From contig NZ_JAJLPA010000022.1 of the NCBI RefSeq assembly GCF_025548555.1, forward strand, positions 1 through 64,000: a stretch of DNA of 64,000 bases, written 5' to 3'. The translations under genes and the position numbers were made by a program. Of this stretch, positions 47,089-56,428 are shown piece by piece (positions within the stretch are counted from its first letter, which is position 1; each line of letters starts with the position of its first letter). Source of the DNA: Sphingomonas sp. A2-49 (lineage in GTDB: Bacteria; Pseudomonadota; Alphaproteobacteria; Sphingomonadales; Sphingomonadaceae). The notes under the pieces were generated by a model. The model worked only from the letters and a program-made list of their open reading frames with translations, did not search any database and had not been told where the DNA came from.

Positions 47089-48443
47089 GCCAGAACCTCC
47101 TCGAGTGCGACGGCAAGCGTCTCGACGTCCTCCGCGGTCGTCGTTTCGGTGACCGCGACGACCAGCCCGTTGGCGAGGTCCGCCGCGTCGGGGTACAGCC
47201 GTCCGAGCGAGACGCCCGCCAGGACGCCGCGATCGGCCAGCGTCCGCACCACCGGTCGCGCCTCCGTCGGCAGCCGCAGCGTGAATTCGTTGAAGAAGGT
47301 CGGTGTCACCAGTTCCACCCCCGGCACCTGCGCCAGCCGGTCGGCCGCGCGGCAGGCGCCGGCATGGTTGATCCCCGCCAGCCGCCGCAGGCCGGCTTCG
47401 CCGAGCAGCGTCATGTGGACCGAGAACGCCAGCGCGCAGAGGCCGGAGTTGGTGCAGATGTTCGACGTCGCCTTTTCGCGGCGGATATGCTGTTCGCGCG
47501 TCGACAGCGTCAGCACGAAGCCGCGCTTGCCATCGGCGTCCGCCGTCTCGCCGCACAGCCGCCCGGGCATCTGTCGGACGTATTTGTCCTTGCACCCGAA
47601 CAGCCCCACATACGGGCCGCCGAACTGCAGGCCGACGCCCAGCGACTGGCCTTCGCCGACGACGATGTCGGCGTCCATCTCGCCGGGGCTGCGGATCGCG
47701 CCCAGCGCCACCGGCTCGGTGACGACCGCGATCAGCAGCGCCTTCTTCGCATGGCAGGCGTCGGCGAGCGGCGTCAGGTCGGCGATACGGCCGAGAATGT
47801 CGGGATATTGCACCACCACGCAGGACGTATCGCCATCGATCGCGGCGATCAGCGCGTCGAGATCGGTTTCCGCGGCCAGCGTCGGGACCGAGGTTTCGAG
47901 CACGTCGCCGGTGTATTTCGCCATCGTCCTCGCGACGCTGACGTAATGCGGGTGCAGCCCGCCCGACAGGATCGCCTTGCCCTTGCGGGTGATGCGCCGC
48001 GCCATGCCGATCGCTTCCCAGCAGGCGGTCGATCCGTCGTACATCGATGCGTTCGCCACGTCGGTGCCGAGCAGGCGCGCGACCTGCGTCTGGAACTCGA
48101 ACAGCATCTGCAACGTGCCCTGCGCGATCTCGGGCTGGTAGGGCGTGTAGGCGGTCAGGAACTCGCCGCGCTGGATCAGGTGATCGACGCTGGCGGGGAC
48201 GTGATGGCGGTAGGCGCCGGCACCGAGGAAGAAGGGCACCTCGCCCGCGACGACGTTCTTGCGGGCGAGCGCGGTCATGTGGCGTTCGACGCTGAGTTCG
48301 GACGCATGGTTCGGCAGGCCGTGGACGGGACCGTCGAGCCGCGCGGCTTCGGGCACGTCGATGAACAGGTCGTCGATCGTGTCCGCACCGATGACGGACA
48401 GCATCGCCTCACGATCGGGCTGGGTAAGCGGCAGGTAGCGCAT
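47085..48443 (-). CDS. gcvPA: Glycine dehydrogenase (decarboxylating) subunit 1
   Basis: A 452-aa alpha subunit of the split P-protein. [50 protein letters not shown] and [14 protein letters not shown] are diagnostic. It has no PLP lysine of its own; the active site forms with GcvPB. Two adjacent ATG codons precede RYLPLT; the second (48443) is better spaced from GGAGGAG. The upstream gap to gcvH contains a long palindrome. Confidence 0.93.
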   Translation of the reverse strand: MRYLPLTQPDREAMLSVIGADTIDDLFIDVPEAARLDGPVHGLPNHASELSVERHMTALARKNVVAGEVPFFLGAGAYRHHVPASVDHLIQRGEFLTAYTPYQPEIAQGTLQMLFEFQTQVARLLGTDVANASMYDGSTACWEAIGMARRITRKGKAILSGGLHPHYVSVARTMAKYTGDVLETSVPTLAAETDLDALIAAIDGDTSCVVVQYPDILGRIADLTPLADACHAKKALLIAVVTEPVALGAIRSPGEMDADIVVGEGQSLGVGLQFGGPYVGLFGCKDKYVRQMPGRLCGETADADGKRGFVLTLSTREQHIRREKATSNICTNSGLCALAFSVHMTLLGEAGLRRLAGINHAGACRAADRLAQVPGVELVTPTFFNEFTLRLPTEARPVVRTLADRGVLAGVSLGRLYPDAADLANGLVVAVTETTTAEDVETLAVALEEVLA

Positions 48444-48450
48444 CATAGGC

Positions 48451-48555
48451 TCCTCCCCTCCCGCTTGCGGGAGGGGTCGGGGGTGGGCCTGTCCATGAAA
48501 GAGCAACGCTGGAGGCGACAGGCCCGCCCCCAGCCCCTCCCACCAGCGGGAGGGA
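48451..48555 (-). repeat. Long palindromic element between gcvH and gcvPA
   Basis: About 105 bases: a hairpin unit CTCCCGCTTGCGGGAGGGG on one side, CCTCCCACCAGCGGGAGGG on the other, joined by GTGGGCCTGTC and its complement GACAGGCCCGC. In RNA the whole segment can fold into one long stem. REP/MITE-like element within the gcv operon. Confidence 0.75.
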
Positions 48556-48563
48556 GAGCGACC

Positions 48564-48935
48564 TTACAGCTTCGCGACGAACGCCTCGTAGGCGGTTTCG
48601 TCCATCAGTTCCTCGACCTCGGCGGGATCGCTGAGCGTGATCTTGAAGAACCAGCCTTCGCCCTCCGGATCGGAATTGACGAGGCTGGGGTCGTCGGTCA
48701 GCGCCGCATTGCCTTCGAGCACGTTGCCCGACACCGGCGAATAGACGTCGGATGCGGCCTTGACCGATTCGACCACCGCGGCCTCGTCGCCCTTGGCGAG
48801 CTGCTTGCCGTCCTCCGGCACGTCGACGAACACGATGTCGCCGAGCTGGCCCTGCGCATAGTCGGAGATGCCGACGGTGCCGATGTCGCCATCGATGTCG
48901 ACCCATTCGTGATCTTCGGTGAAATAACGGCTCAT
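48564..48935 (-). CDS. gcvH: Glycine cleavage system H protein
   Basis: A 123-aa lipoyl carrier. It shuttles the aminomethyl group between P and T proteins; the lipoylated residue is Lys59 in [23 protein letters not shown] at the start and [11 protein letters not shown] near the end are typical. Its ATG overlaps the gcvT stop (TGATG) and is preceded by AGGAGG. Confidence 0.95.
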   Translation of the reverse strand: MSRYFTEDHEWVDIDGDIGTVGISDYAQGQLGDIVFVDVPEDGKQLAKGDEAAVVESVKAASDVYSPVSGNVLEGNAALTDDPSLVNSDPEGEGWFFKITLSDPAEVEELMDETAYEAFVAKL

Positions 48936-50128
48936 CACTTGCCTCCTGCACGGACATAGCGGTGGGGAACGAACGGCATCGCGACGACGCGCGCCGCATG
49001 GATCTTGCCGCGCTGGACGAGGCGCAGGTCGGTGCCCGGCGTCGCCAGATCGGCGGGAACATAGGCCATCGCGATCGGCGCGCCGACGCTGGGCGCGAAG
49101 CCGCCGCTGGTGACGCGGCCGATCACCGCGCCGTCGACGTCGACGACGCTCGCGCCTTCGCGCACCGGCTGGCGGCCGTCGACCGACAGGCCGACGCGCT
49201 TCACCGCCGGACCGCCCTCGCGCTCGGCGAGGATGCGCGCGGCGCCGGCGAAGTCCGCCGCCTCGCGCCGCCGCTTCGACAGCGCGAAGCCCAGGTCCGC
49301 CATGACCGGCGTCGTTTCGGGATCGAGGTCGTGGCCGTAGAGCGGCAACCCCGCCTCGAGCCGGAGCGAATCGCGCGCGCCGAGGCCGATCGGCTTCACC
49401 TCCGGCTCGGCGCAGATCGCATCGGCGAAGGCCGCCGCGGCCTCGGCCGGGATCGAGATCTCGACGCCGTCCTCGCCGGTGTAGCCCGACCGGCTGATCC
49501 ACAGCGCATGGCCGTTCCAGTCGAAGGCGCCGGCGGTCATGAACACCAGCGCATCGACGCCGGGGACCAGCCGCGCGACCGCGGCGACCGCCTTTGGCCC
49601 CTGCACCGCCAGCAGCGCCTGGTCGTCCATCAGGTTCATCGTGATGTCGTCGGGCAGCACGTCGAGCAGGTAGGACAGATCGTCGTACTTCGTCGCGCCG
49701 TTGACGACGACGTAATGGCTCGCCTCGCCGAACGGATGCGCGCCCTCGGCGGGCAGCGTCGTCGCCATCAGATCGTCGAGGATACCGCCATCGTCGTTGA
49801 GCAGCAGCGAATAGCGGATCTTCGTCGCGGCGAGCCCGGTCAGGTCGCCCGGCAGCACCGCTTCCAGCGCCCGGGCGACGCCGTCGCCGGTCAGGCCGAC
49901 CTGGCCCATGTGGCTGACGTCGAACAGCCCGGCCGATTCGCGAGTCCACAGATGCTCGGCCATGATGCCCTCGTACTGGACGGGCATCTCATAGCCGGCG
50001 AACGGCACCATGCGGCCGCCGCGGGCGCGGTGCCAGGCATCGAGCGGCAGCAACTGGATCGCGGGTTCCTCGCCCTCGTCCACGCCGTCGAGCGGGTCGG
50101 GCAAGGTGTCTGGCAGCGTATCGCTCAT
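48935..50128 (-). CDS. gcvT: Aminomethyltransferase (T protein)
   Basis: A 397-aa folate-dependent enzyme that releases ammonia and forms 5,10-methylenetetrahydrofolate. [50 protein letters not shown] and [20 protein letters not shown] are conserved blocks, with [13 protein letters not shown] in the C-terminal barrel. It has a slightly extended Asp/Pro-rich N-terminus (residues 1-25). First gene of the operon, behind a tandem glycine riboswitch. Confidence 0.94.
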   Translation of the reverse strand: MSDTLPDTLPDPLDGVDEGEEPAIQLLPLDAWHRARGGRMVPFAGYEMPVQYEGIMAEHLWTRESAGLFDVSHMGQVGLTGDGVARALEAVLPGDLTGLAATKIRYSLLLNDDGGILDDLMATTLPAEGAHPFGEASHYVVVNGATKYDDLSYLLDVLPDDITMNLMDDQALLAVQGPKAVAAVARLVPGVDALVFMTAGAFDWNGHALWISRSGYTGEDGVEISIPAEAAAAFADAICAEPEVKPIGLGARDSLRLEAGLPLYGHDLDPETTPVMADLGFALSKRRREAADFAGAARILAEREGGPAVKRVGLSVDGRQPVREGASVVDVDGAVIGRVTSGGFAPSVGAPIAMAYVPADLATPGTDLRLVQRGKIHAARVVAMPFVPHRYVRAGGK

Positions 50129-50189
50129 CAACCGTCTCCAAGAAAAGCCGCACGGGACCGACGCGGCAGACCCGCGTCCGATCCGTCTG

Positions 50190-50375
50190 ACCCCCTCTGT
50201 CACGGTGACCTGAGAGCTTTGACCCGCCGCGCGCCGCGCATCGGGCTTACCCCTTCGGTGGCTCCTGAAAGGAACGCTTTCCAGAGTGTCGAGAGACGCG
50301 CGCGGTCCCGTTTGCCTGAGAGATTCCGGGGTGGTTGCTCCTTCGGCGGCCCCCTTGCCAGGGGCTCTCTCCCGC
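50190..50375 (-). ncRNA. Tandem glycine riboswitch upstream of gcvT
   Basis: Two glycine aptamers in a row on the minus strand. Aptamer 1 (about 50375-50291) has GGGAGAGAG, CGCCGAAGGAGCAA and AATCTCTCAGGCAAACGG. Aptamer 2 (about 50290-50190) has CACCGAAGGGGTAAGC and AAAGCTCTCAGGTCACCGTG, ending in GACAGAGGG. The CCGAAGG and CTCTCAGG cores are the conserved binding parts. It lies 62 bases before the gcvT ATG and should turn the glycine cleavage operon on when glycine is plentiful. Confidence 0.92.
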
Positions 50376-50549
50376 GCACATCCATGCCGGTCGCCCGGCA
50401 TCGACACGGGTCGCTCTGACGGCGGCGCGGGGGTTAGTCAATCGCGAAAGCGCTATGCGGTACGCGCTCGACGACCACGCTCGCCATCCCGACGCGGGCG
50501 GGGATGACGACAGGGGCGTGGGTGGCGGAAGGGCCGACCGGGCAGCCGG

Positions 50550-51203
50550 TCAGCGCTGGGCGTTGTACTTGAGCTGGTCGTCGGTCAGCTGGAAGCCGAC
50601 GAGCGCCTCGAAGCTGGCGCGCAGCACCGCGGAGCGCACCTCGGGCCGGGCGAGCGGGTCGGTCGCCGCATCCTCGTCGCCCGCCTTGCGCTTGCGGGTC
50701 AGCTGTTCGCGCACCTCGTCCGGCAGCGTCGCCGCGCTGCGCGTGATCTGGGTCGAGGCGCTGCCGCTCGCCTGCGCGCGCGCCTGGCCGGCGTCGAAGT
50801 GGATCGCGACCTGGCCCTTGCGCTTGGCGGTCACCGCGGTGCCGCCGCGCACGATCGCGATATAATAGGGCAGGACGACGTCGCGCGGCGCATCGGTGCG
50901 GGTGCGGCGCGCGAGCACGTCGAACGTCACCTCGGTCGCGATCTGTTCGCCCGCGTCGTTGCAGGTGCCGCGGACGTTGGTCATGCTCGCGACCACGTCC
51001 ACGGCGCTCGCATCGCGACTGGTGACGGGATCGAACAGCGTGATGTCGCCGGTGCCGGCCGCGACGCCCACCGTCGGGCAGGCGGAGCGCACGGCGGTGA
51101 TGCCGCCTTCCACGATCTCGCCCTTGCTGGCGCACCCCGAGAGGACGAGCGCGAGGGCGGACAGGCCGAGAAGCGGTGTTTTCACGGGGACGCGTACCTT
51201 CAT
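50550..51203 (-). CDS. Lipoprotein of unknown function
   Basis: A 217-aa lipoprotein: signal peptide KTPLLGLSALALVLSGCASK with lipobox LSGC. The mature part is a beta-rich domain with DITLFDPVTSRDASAVDVVA, a VRGTCNDAGEQIATEV segment and an alpha-helical C-terminal region VRSAVLRASFEALVGFQLTD. Outer-membrane association is likely. No function is known. It is divergent from ispH, with the 26-bp repeat array in between. Confidence 0.7.
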   Translation of the reverse strand: MKVRVPVKTPLLGLSALALVLSGCASKGEIVEGGITAVRSACPTVGVAAGTGDITLFDPVTSRDASAVDVVASMTNVRGTCNDAGEQIATEVTFDVLARRTRTDAPRDVVLPYYIAIVRGGTAVTAKRKGQVAIHFDAGQARAQASGSASTQITRSAATLPDEVREQLTRKRKAGDEDAATDPLARPEVRSAVLRASFEALVGFQLTDDQLKYNAQR

Positions 51204-51276
51204 CGAACGGGCAATGGATCGCCGCCGGATCGACCGGTCGGAGCGGCACCAGCATAGGAACCGGCTTTGGCGCGTG

Positions 51277-51424
51277 CAAGCAATCGCGTACTGCCGCGCG
51301 TGGAAGCAACCGCGTCCTGCCGCGCGTGGAAGCAACCGCGTTCTCCCGCGCGTGGAAGCAACCGCGTCCTGCCGCGCGTCGAAGCAATCGCGTACTTCCG
51401 CGCGTTCGCGCAATCGCGTAGGAG
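51277..51424. repeat. 26-bp tandem repeat array upstream of ispH
   Basis: Five full units (51277-51302, 51303-51328, 51329-51354, 51355-51380, 51381-51406) and a partial sixth that runs into the ispH Shine-Dalgarno (GGAGG at 51421-51425). Unit consensus: AAGCAACCGCGT, then CCTGCCGCGCGTGG-like sequence. Each unit contains CGCG twice. Units differ at a few positions only. Confidence 0.88.
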
Positions 51425-51434
51425 GCGGCACATC

Positions 51435-52406
51435 ATGGCGTCCCTTCCAAGCGCGGCCGGTACCAGACCGGCCCTCGAGCTGCTGATCGCAGCGCCCCGT
51501 GGCTTCTGCGCCGGTGTCGACCGCGCGATCCGCATCGTCGAACTCGCGATCGAGAAGCACGGCGCCCCCGTCTATGTCCGGCACGAAATCGTCCACAACA
51601 AGTTCGTCGTCGACACGCTGAAGGCGCAGGGGGCGGTGTTCGTCGAGGACCTCGATCAGGTTCCCGACGGCGCGCCGGTGGTCTTTTCCGCCCATGGCGT
51701 GCCGAAGTCGGTACCCGCCGCGGCGCAGGACCGCGGGCTCGACTATCTCGACGCGACCTGCCCGCTCGTCTCGAAGGTCCATCGCCAGGCCGAACGACTC
51801 GTCGCCGCCGGCCGCCACATCGTGTTCATCGGCCACGAGGGCCATCCCGAGGTCGTCGGCACCTTCGGCCAGGTCCCGGCGGGCGCGATGTCGCTGATCG
51901 AGACGACCGCGGATGCGGAGGCGTTCACGCCGCCCGACCCCGACAATCTCGCCTTCCTGACGCAGACGACGCTGTCGGTCGACGATACCGCGGCGGTCGT
52001 GGCGGTGCTCCAGCGCCGCTTCCCCAACATGCAGCCGCCGCGCGGCGAGGACATCTGCTATGCGACGTCGAACCGCCAGGCGGCGGTGAAGGCGATCGCG
52101 GCGGCGTGCGACGCGATGCTGGTCATCGGTGCGCCCAATTCGTCCAATTCGGTGCGGCTGGTCGAGGTCGCCGAGCGCGAGGGCATTCCGGCCCGGCTGA
52201 TCCAGCGTGCCGGCGACATCGACTGGGCGTTCCTCGACGGCGTCGGCACGCTCGGCATCACCGCGGGCGCGTCCGCCCCCGAACTGCTGGTACGCGAGCT
52301 CGTCGACCTGCTCGCGACGCGGTTCGAGGTCACCGAGCGCGAGGAGGAAACGACGCGCGAAACGATCGCCTTCAAGCTGCCGCGCGGGCTGGACGCCGCG
52401 GCCTGA
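51435..52406 (+). CDS. ispH: 4-hydroxy-3-methylbut-2-enyl diphosphate reductase
   Basis: A 323-aa iron-sulfur enzyme of the MEP isoprenoid pathway that makes IPP and DMAPP. The three cluster cysteines are Cys25 ([12 protein letters not shown]), Cys109 ([11 protein letters not shown]) and Cys208 ([10 protein letters not shown]). The catalytic Glu lies in [12 protein letters not shown] context and [15 protein letters not shown] is conserved. GGAGG lies 9 bases before the ATG and directly follows the 26-bp tandem array, through which the reading frame is open but without family sequence. Confidence 0.94.
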   Translation: MASLPSAAGTRPALELLIAAPRGFCAGVDRAIRIVELAIEKHGAPVYVRHEIVHNKFVVDTLKAQGAVFVEDLDQVPDGAPVVFSAHGVPKSVPAAAQDRGLDYLDATCPLVSKVHRQAERLVAAGRHIVFIGHEGHPEVVGTFGQVPAGAMSLIETTADAEAFTPPDPDNLAFLTQTTLSVDDTAAVVAVLQRRFPNMQPPRGEDICYATSNRQAAVKAIAAACDAMLVIGAPNSSNSVRLVEVAEREGIPARLIQRAGDIDWAFLDGVGTLGITAGASAPELLVRELVDLLATRFEVTEREEETTRETIAFKLPRGLDAAA

Positions 52407-52536
52407 GCGGTTCGTCGTCCGTCCCGCGCGGCCGGGAACAGACCGTCACCAGCGACACGGACGCCATGTCCGCCGCCATCGGCCCCGCATCCGCAGGGAC
52501 GACGAGGGGGCGGCAGCGGCGAGCAGGGATTTTTCG

Positions 52537-53490
52537 ATGGCCGTCTACACCCAGGTATCCGCCGAGGCGCTCGCCGCCTTCCTGCGCCGCTACGACGATG
52601 TCGGCGACCTCGTCTCCGCCAAGGGCATCGCCGAGGGGGTGGAGAACAGCAACTACCTGATCGACACCACGACGCGGCGGTTCATCCTGACGCTGTACGA
52701 AAAGCGCGTCGATGCCGGCGACCTGCCCTTCTTCCTCGACCTGCTCGATCATCTTGCCGCGCGCGGGCTGCCGGTGCCGCCGGCGATCCGCGACCGCGAG
52801 GGAGTGGCGATCCAGCAGCTGGAGGGGCGGCCCGCCTGCCTCATCCGTTTCCTCAACGGCGTGTCGCTCAGCCAGCCGACGCCCGAACAGGCGGGCACCG
52901 CCGGCGCCGCGCTCGGCGACCTCCACGCCGCGGTCGCGGACTTCGCCGGCCACCGGCCCAACAGCCTGGGCGTCGCGGACTGGCGCCCGCTGCTCGAACG
53001 CTGCGGCAACGACCTCGACCGGATCGCCCCCGGCCTGTTCGCCCGCGTCGACGCCGCGCTGGAGCGGGTCGAATCGGCGTGGCCGCACGATCTGCCGACC
53101 AGCGTGATCCATGCCGACCTGTTCCCCGACAACGTCCTGACGCTGGGCGCGCGGGTGACCGGGCTGATCGACTTCTATTTCGCCTGCACCGATATCCGCG
53201 CCTATGACGTCGCGGTGATGCACGGGTCGTGGGCGTTCGACGCGGCCGGCATCCCGCTGACGGGCGTCGGCGAGGCGCTGCTCGCCAGCTATGCCGGCGC
53301 CTTCGGCCTGTCCGCCGCCGAGCGTGCCGCGCTGCCCGTGCTCGCCCGCGGCGCCTGCATCCGCTTCCTGCTGACCCGCGCCTGGGACTGGCTCAACACG
53401 CCCGCCGATGCGCTGGTGACGCGCAAGGACCCCCTCGCCTATCTGCGCCGGCTCGACTGGTACGACGCGCATCCGGAGGCTTTCGCATGA
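52537..53490 (+). CDS. thrB: Homoserine kinase (aminoglycoside phosphotransferase fold)
   Basis: A 317-aa kinase of the ThrB_Prot type. It phosphorylates homoserine on the way to threonine. [32 protein letters not shown], the catalytic loop [13 protein letters not shown] and metal-binding [11 protein letters not shown] are the family signatures. The stop overlaps the rnhA start (ATGA). The order ispH-thrB-rnhA is one commonly seen in this group of bacteria. Confidence 0.92.
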   Translation: MAVYTQVSAEALAAFLRRYDDVGDLVSAKGIAEGVENSNYLIDTTTRRFILTLYEKRVDAGDLPFFLDLLDHLAARGLPVPPAIRDREGVAIQQLEGRPACLIRFLNGVSLSQPTPEQAGTAGAALGDLHAAVADFAGHRPNSLGVADWRPLLERCGNDLDRIAPGLFARVDAALERVESAWPHDLPTSVIHADLFPDNVLTLGARVTGLIDFYFACTDIRAYDVAVMHGSWAFDAAGIPLTGVGEALLASYAGAFGLSAAERAALPVLARGACIRFLLTRAWDWLNTPADALVTRKDPLAYLRRLDWYDAHPEAFA

Positions 53491-53963
53491 CCGACCCCGC
53501 CCCCCAATTGGTGGAGATCGCCACCGACGGCGCCTGCAAGGGCAATCCCGGCCCCGGCGGCTGGGGCGCGCTGATCCGCTTCGGCGCGCACGAGAAGGAA
53601 TTGTCGGGCGGCGAAAAGCTCACCACCAACAACCGCATGGAGCTGACCGCCGCGATCGAGGCGCTGAAGGTGCTGACGCGGCCGTGCACGATCCGCCTGT
53701 CCACCGACAGCAAATATGTGATGGACGGCCTGACCCGCTGGATCCACGGCTGGCGCAAGAACGGCTGGCGCACCGCCGACAAGAAGCCGGTCAAGAACGC
53801 CGAGCTGTGGCAGGCGCTGTTCGCCGAGACGCAGCGGCACGAGATCGAATGGGTCTGGGTCAAGGGCCATGCCGGCAACGCCGACAACGAGCGGGTCGAC
53901 AAGCTCGCCAGCGACGCCGCGCTCGCCGCGATGCGCGGCTGTGATAGGGGACATATAAGTTAG
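53487..53963 (+). CDS. rnhA: Ribonuclease HI
   Basis: A 158-aa enzyme degrading RNA in RNA-DNA hybrids. The active site is complete: Asp14 ([10 protein letters not shown]), Glu52 (NNRMELTAA), Asp74 (LSTDSKYVM) and Asp138 (NERVDKL), plus the loop His in VKGHAGN. The native C-terminus appears to end about residue 151 (LAAMRG); the last seven residues CDRGHIS and the stop codon are encoded by the transposon end that begins at 53940. The enzyme should still work since the tail lies after the last helix. Confidence 0.92.
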   Translation: MTDPAPQLVEIATDGACKGNPGPGGWGALIRFGAHEKELSGGEKLTTNNRMELTAAIEALKVLTRPCTIRLSTDSKYVMDGLTRWIHGWRKNGWRTADKKPVKNAELWQALFAETQRHEIEWVWVKGHAGNADNERVDKLASDAALAAMRGCDRGHIS

Positions 53964-53998
53964 CTGATTTACCCCCACTATTTGTCCAGTTTCTGTCC
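53940..53998 (+). repeat. Putative transposon end with repeated TGTCC motifs
   Basis: The end starts TGT at 53940. Three similar decamers follow: CTTATATGTCC (inverted, 53959-53949), CTATTTGTCC (53978-53987) and GTTTCTGTCC (53989-53998); the last two are 11 bp apart. They may be transposase binding sites. Assignment rests on position and the TGT terminus; the matching end is outside the window. Confidence 0.55.
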
Positions 53999-54152
53999 AA
54001 AATCTATCCGGCTCTTCTCGTAGCGCGCTGGCGAAAAATGTCGCTTTGCGCGTGCACAAGACTGTGCCGGTCATCGGAGTGGAGATCGACCTCTGCGCGA
54101 CATGGGTCCGACGACGTCGCCATGGGGTGAGAGGCTCGTCGGCGACGCCTCC

Positions 54153-55184
54153 TCAGCTTGGTCCAGGTTCAGGTTCGAAGAGGGTCGCGCTCTTGCGCTC
54201 GTAATGTGCGTCGAAAGCCTTCAGGGCGTTCGGATTAAAGAACGCCTTCCTGCCGCCCTTCCTCCGCTCGGGATCGAGAAATCGTTCGTAGCAGAGCTTC
54301 TTGTCCGCCTTGACGGGTTTCATCCGCTCATGGAACTCCGCGTTCTGCTTGAAGTCGGCATAACGCTCCTTCAGCTTCTTGATCAATTCATCATACGTCC
54401 AGGTGAAGCCTGGAGGCACCTTGTCGCCTTCGACCATCAGCGTCAGATCGGCCTCCGCGCCGCCGACCACCGACGCCTTGACCGCGGCGTCGTCCTTCTT
54501 CTTGATGAGGTCGAAATCGATGCGGACGGTAAAGGCGAAGTCCGACGAGGCCGGCGGAAGCCCCGCCTCCACCTTCTCCATGTGCACCAGGAACTTCGTC
54601 ACCGCGTCGGACGACTTCTTGGCGACCGCATCGACCACCTTCTGATCCAGATCGAATGAGATAGGGATCGAGGCGATGTTGAGGTCGGAGAACGACAAGC
54701 CGAACCATGCCTGCGCAGCTGTGACGTAGTTGCGCACCGCCGCCATCGAGATCTCGGTCAGCTTCTTACGCAACAGCGCGTCCGTTGCGACGAAGTGCGT
54801 CGCGCTGTCCCGGATCTCTAACAGCGCCTCGATGTTGGCGATGCACGCCTGGTCGATCCGATCGGACGCATAACCCGACACCAGCTTCCAGCTGCGATCG
54901 ATGCCGATCGTCATCGGGGTCATGGATCTCGTCCGCTTGACCTCCTTCAGCTTGCTGGGCGAACCATCCTTCTTTTTGCGGGCTCTGAACTCGTGGATGG
55001 CGCTGGCCTTCCCGCCGTTCTCCTTGATGATCCGCGCCTTGAGCAGAAGCTCCCATGCATTGATCATCAGGATCGCGAAGGTCTCCTCGCGATACAAGGC
55101 CGAAGCGCGATTATACGTCTCGACCGCCGACAGGCATGCGGCGCGCGACTTCGACACCAGCTGCATGTGCTTCGAAGTCGGCAA
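54153..55184 (-). CDS. DUF3644 domain protein
   Basis: A 343-aa protein. The N-terminal helical region with VETYNRASALYREETFAILM and INAWELLLKARIIKENGG is typical of DUF3644, found in defence islands and mobile elements. The rest is unrecognised and rich in Lys and Asp. A TTG at 55184 with AGGAG 8 bases upstream is the best start; an ATG lies 18 bases later. It sits between the transposon end and the transposition genes, so it is cargo or an accessory gene. Function unknown; possibly antiphage or regulatory. Confidence 0.75.
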   Translation of the reverse strand: MPTSKHMQLVSKSRAACLSAVETYNRASALYREETFAILMINAWELLLKARIIKENGGKASAIHEFRARKKKDGSPSKLKEVKRTRSMTPMTIGIDRSWKLVSGYASDRIDQACIANIEALLEIRDSATHFVATDALLRKKLTEISMAAVRNYVTAAQAWFGLSFSDLNIASIPISFDLDQKVVDAVAKKSSDAVTKFLVHMEKVEAGLPPASSDFAFTVRIDFDLIKKKDDAAVKASVVGGAEADLTLMVEGDKVPPGFTWTYDELIKKLKERYADFKQNAEFHERMKPVKADKKLCYERFLDPERRKGGRKAFFNPNALKAFDAHYERKSATLFEPEPGPS

Positions 55185-55357
55185 GGTTCATTCTCCTGCG
55201 ACAGGTATCCCTTCGAAGCGAGGTCTTGGCAAGTGAGAGACCGTCTTCCGAGCCCCATCCATTCACCCGCTGCCGAAGGAGCGGTTGATCCGACCACGCC
55301 CAAGCAATGAGCATAGACTAGGTAGCGGTCACTCCGTCGTCTGACGGAGATAGGAAA

Positions 55358-56428
55358 ATGGCGGATATCGAAAAGACTGGCTCGTCTTCGCCAGCATGGC
55401 TGAAGGCCGTCGCACGGGCGCGAACCGTTCGGGAATATCTCAGCCTCGAGAACCCAACCGTGGCGGACGCCGCACTCGCCGCCGCCAAGCTCAATATTTC
55501 GAAGCGCAGCTTTTATTATCTGGTGAAGGCCTTTCGAGTCCTCGGCGAACGGCCAGTCCACTCAGTTCCGAGGCCAGCGCGCGTCTCAAAGGAGATCGAG
55601 AAGATCATCGCCGGTGCCATCGAAAAGGCCGGCGCCGATGCTCCCATCAACAAGATCGGCCGCATCGCACGCGCGGAGGCCGCGAAGCTGGCAATCCAGC
55701 CCCCGGCGAACAAAACCATAGCCTCGCGCGTCCGCGCAGCACGTGGAGAGAGCAACGGCGGCCAAGAAGAAGGCCGCCTGATCATCGACAGCGCGCCCAT
55801 GGAAGTGCCTGTGGCCTTGAGCGGCGGACGTGCCGTCCCATACGCCACCATCGTCATTGACAGCACGAGCCATCGACCTGTCGGCGTATCGCTGAGCCTC
55901 GAGGAGCCGGGCCCCGAGACGGTGACACATGCGCTCATGCAGTCACTCGGTTTCCTGCAAGTTACCCCAATGTCGATGTCGATCTCAATTCCGCCGAAAG
56001 AGCAGGACCGATGGACAGACCTTCTCAATGCGCTCCAGCGCGCAGGCATCCAACTCGAACAGCGGTCCCAAGGTTTCGGTTCGCAGGTCGGCAGGCTGCT
56101 CGGCAACCGCCTCGCCGAGATACCGCTACGGCCGAGGCTCGGCATCGAAGAGATAATTGAGCGAACCAAGAACCTTCCCGCGGTGCCGATCGGGGAACTC
56201 GACCTATATATCCGGCAAGCTCGGCCTCACTGGCGTGCGGCCAGAGGATGCCCGCCTCGAAAGCCTGCTGCAAGCACTACAAATGTCGCGGCGCGCGTGG
56301 CCACGCTCGGCCAAGTCATAGGCCGGGAAATGGCCGTGCCGCCTTCAGCAGCGGACGGACCTGAGCGATCGCCTCGACGGATTCGTCCAAAGCATCGGGT
56401 CGCTCGGCCTCACCGCTCAACATCGTGA
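55358..56428 (+). CDS. Inactive TnsB/Mu-integrase-like protein A
   Basis: A 356-aa protein. Region 1: HTH around ALAAAKLNISKRSFYYLV (about 39-56). Region 2: a second helical DNA-binding-like segment with AIQPPANKTIASRVRAA. Region 3: an RNase H-like core, LIIDSAPMEVPVALSGGRAV (Asp144) then TIVIDSTSHRPVGVSLSL, as in TnsB/TniA. The place of the second Asp reads SISIPPKE (no Asp) and that of the Glu reads GSQVGRLLGNRL (Gly instead of Glu). It should therefore be catalytically dead. The frame runs 107 bases past the likely end into antisense of the next gene; a +1 shift near 56205-56210 would end it at 56321. GGAGATAGGAAA precedes the ATG. Confidence 0.65.
   Translation: MADIEKTGSSSPAWLKAVARARTVREYLSLENPTVADAALAAAKLNISKRSFYYLVKAFRVLGERPVHSVPRPARVSKEIEKIIAGAIEKAGADAPINKIGRIARAEAAKLAIQPPANKTIASRVRAARGESNGGQEEGRLIIDSAPMEVPVALSGGRAVPYATIVIDSTSHRPVGVSLSLEEPGPETVTHALMQSLGFLQVTPMSMSISIPPKEQDRWTDLLNALQRAGIQLEQRSQGFGSQVGRLLGNRLAEIPLRPRLGIEEIIERTKNLPAVPIGELDLYIRQARPHWRAARGCPPRKPAASTTNVAARVATLGQVIGREMAVPPSAADGPERSPRRIRPKHRVARPHRSTS

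Noticed and set aside
51277..51424. CRISPR array
   Set aside because: The 26-bp units are contiguous with no unique spacers, and no cas genes are nearby.
53487..53963. rnhA as a pseudogene broken by the transposon
   Set aside because: All catalytic residues and the normal length are kept; only the last seven residues are replaced.
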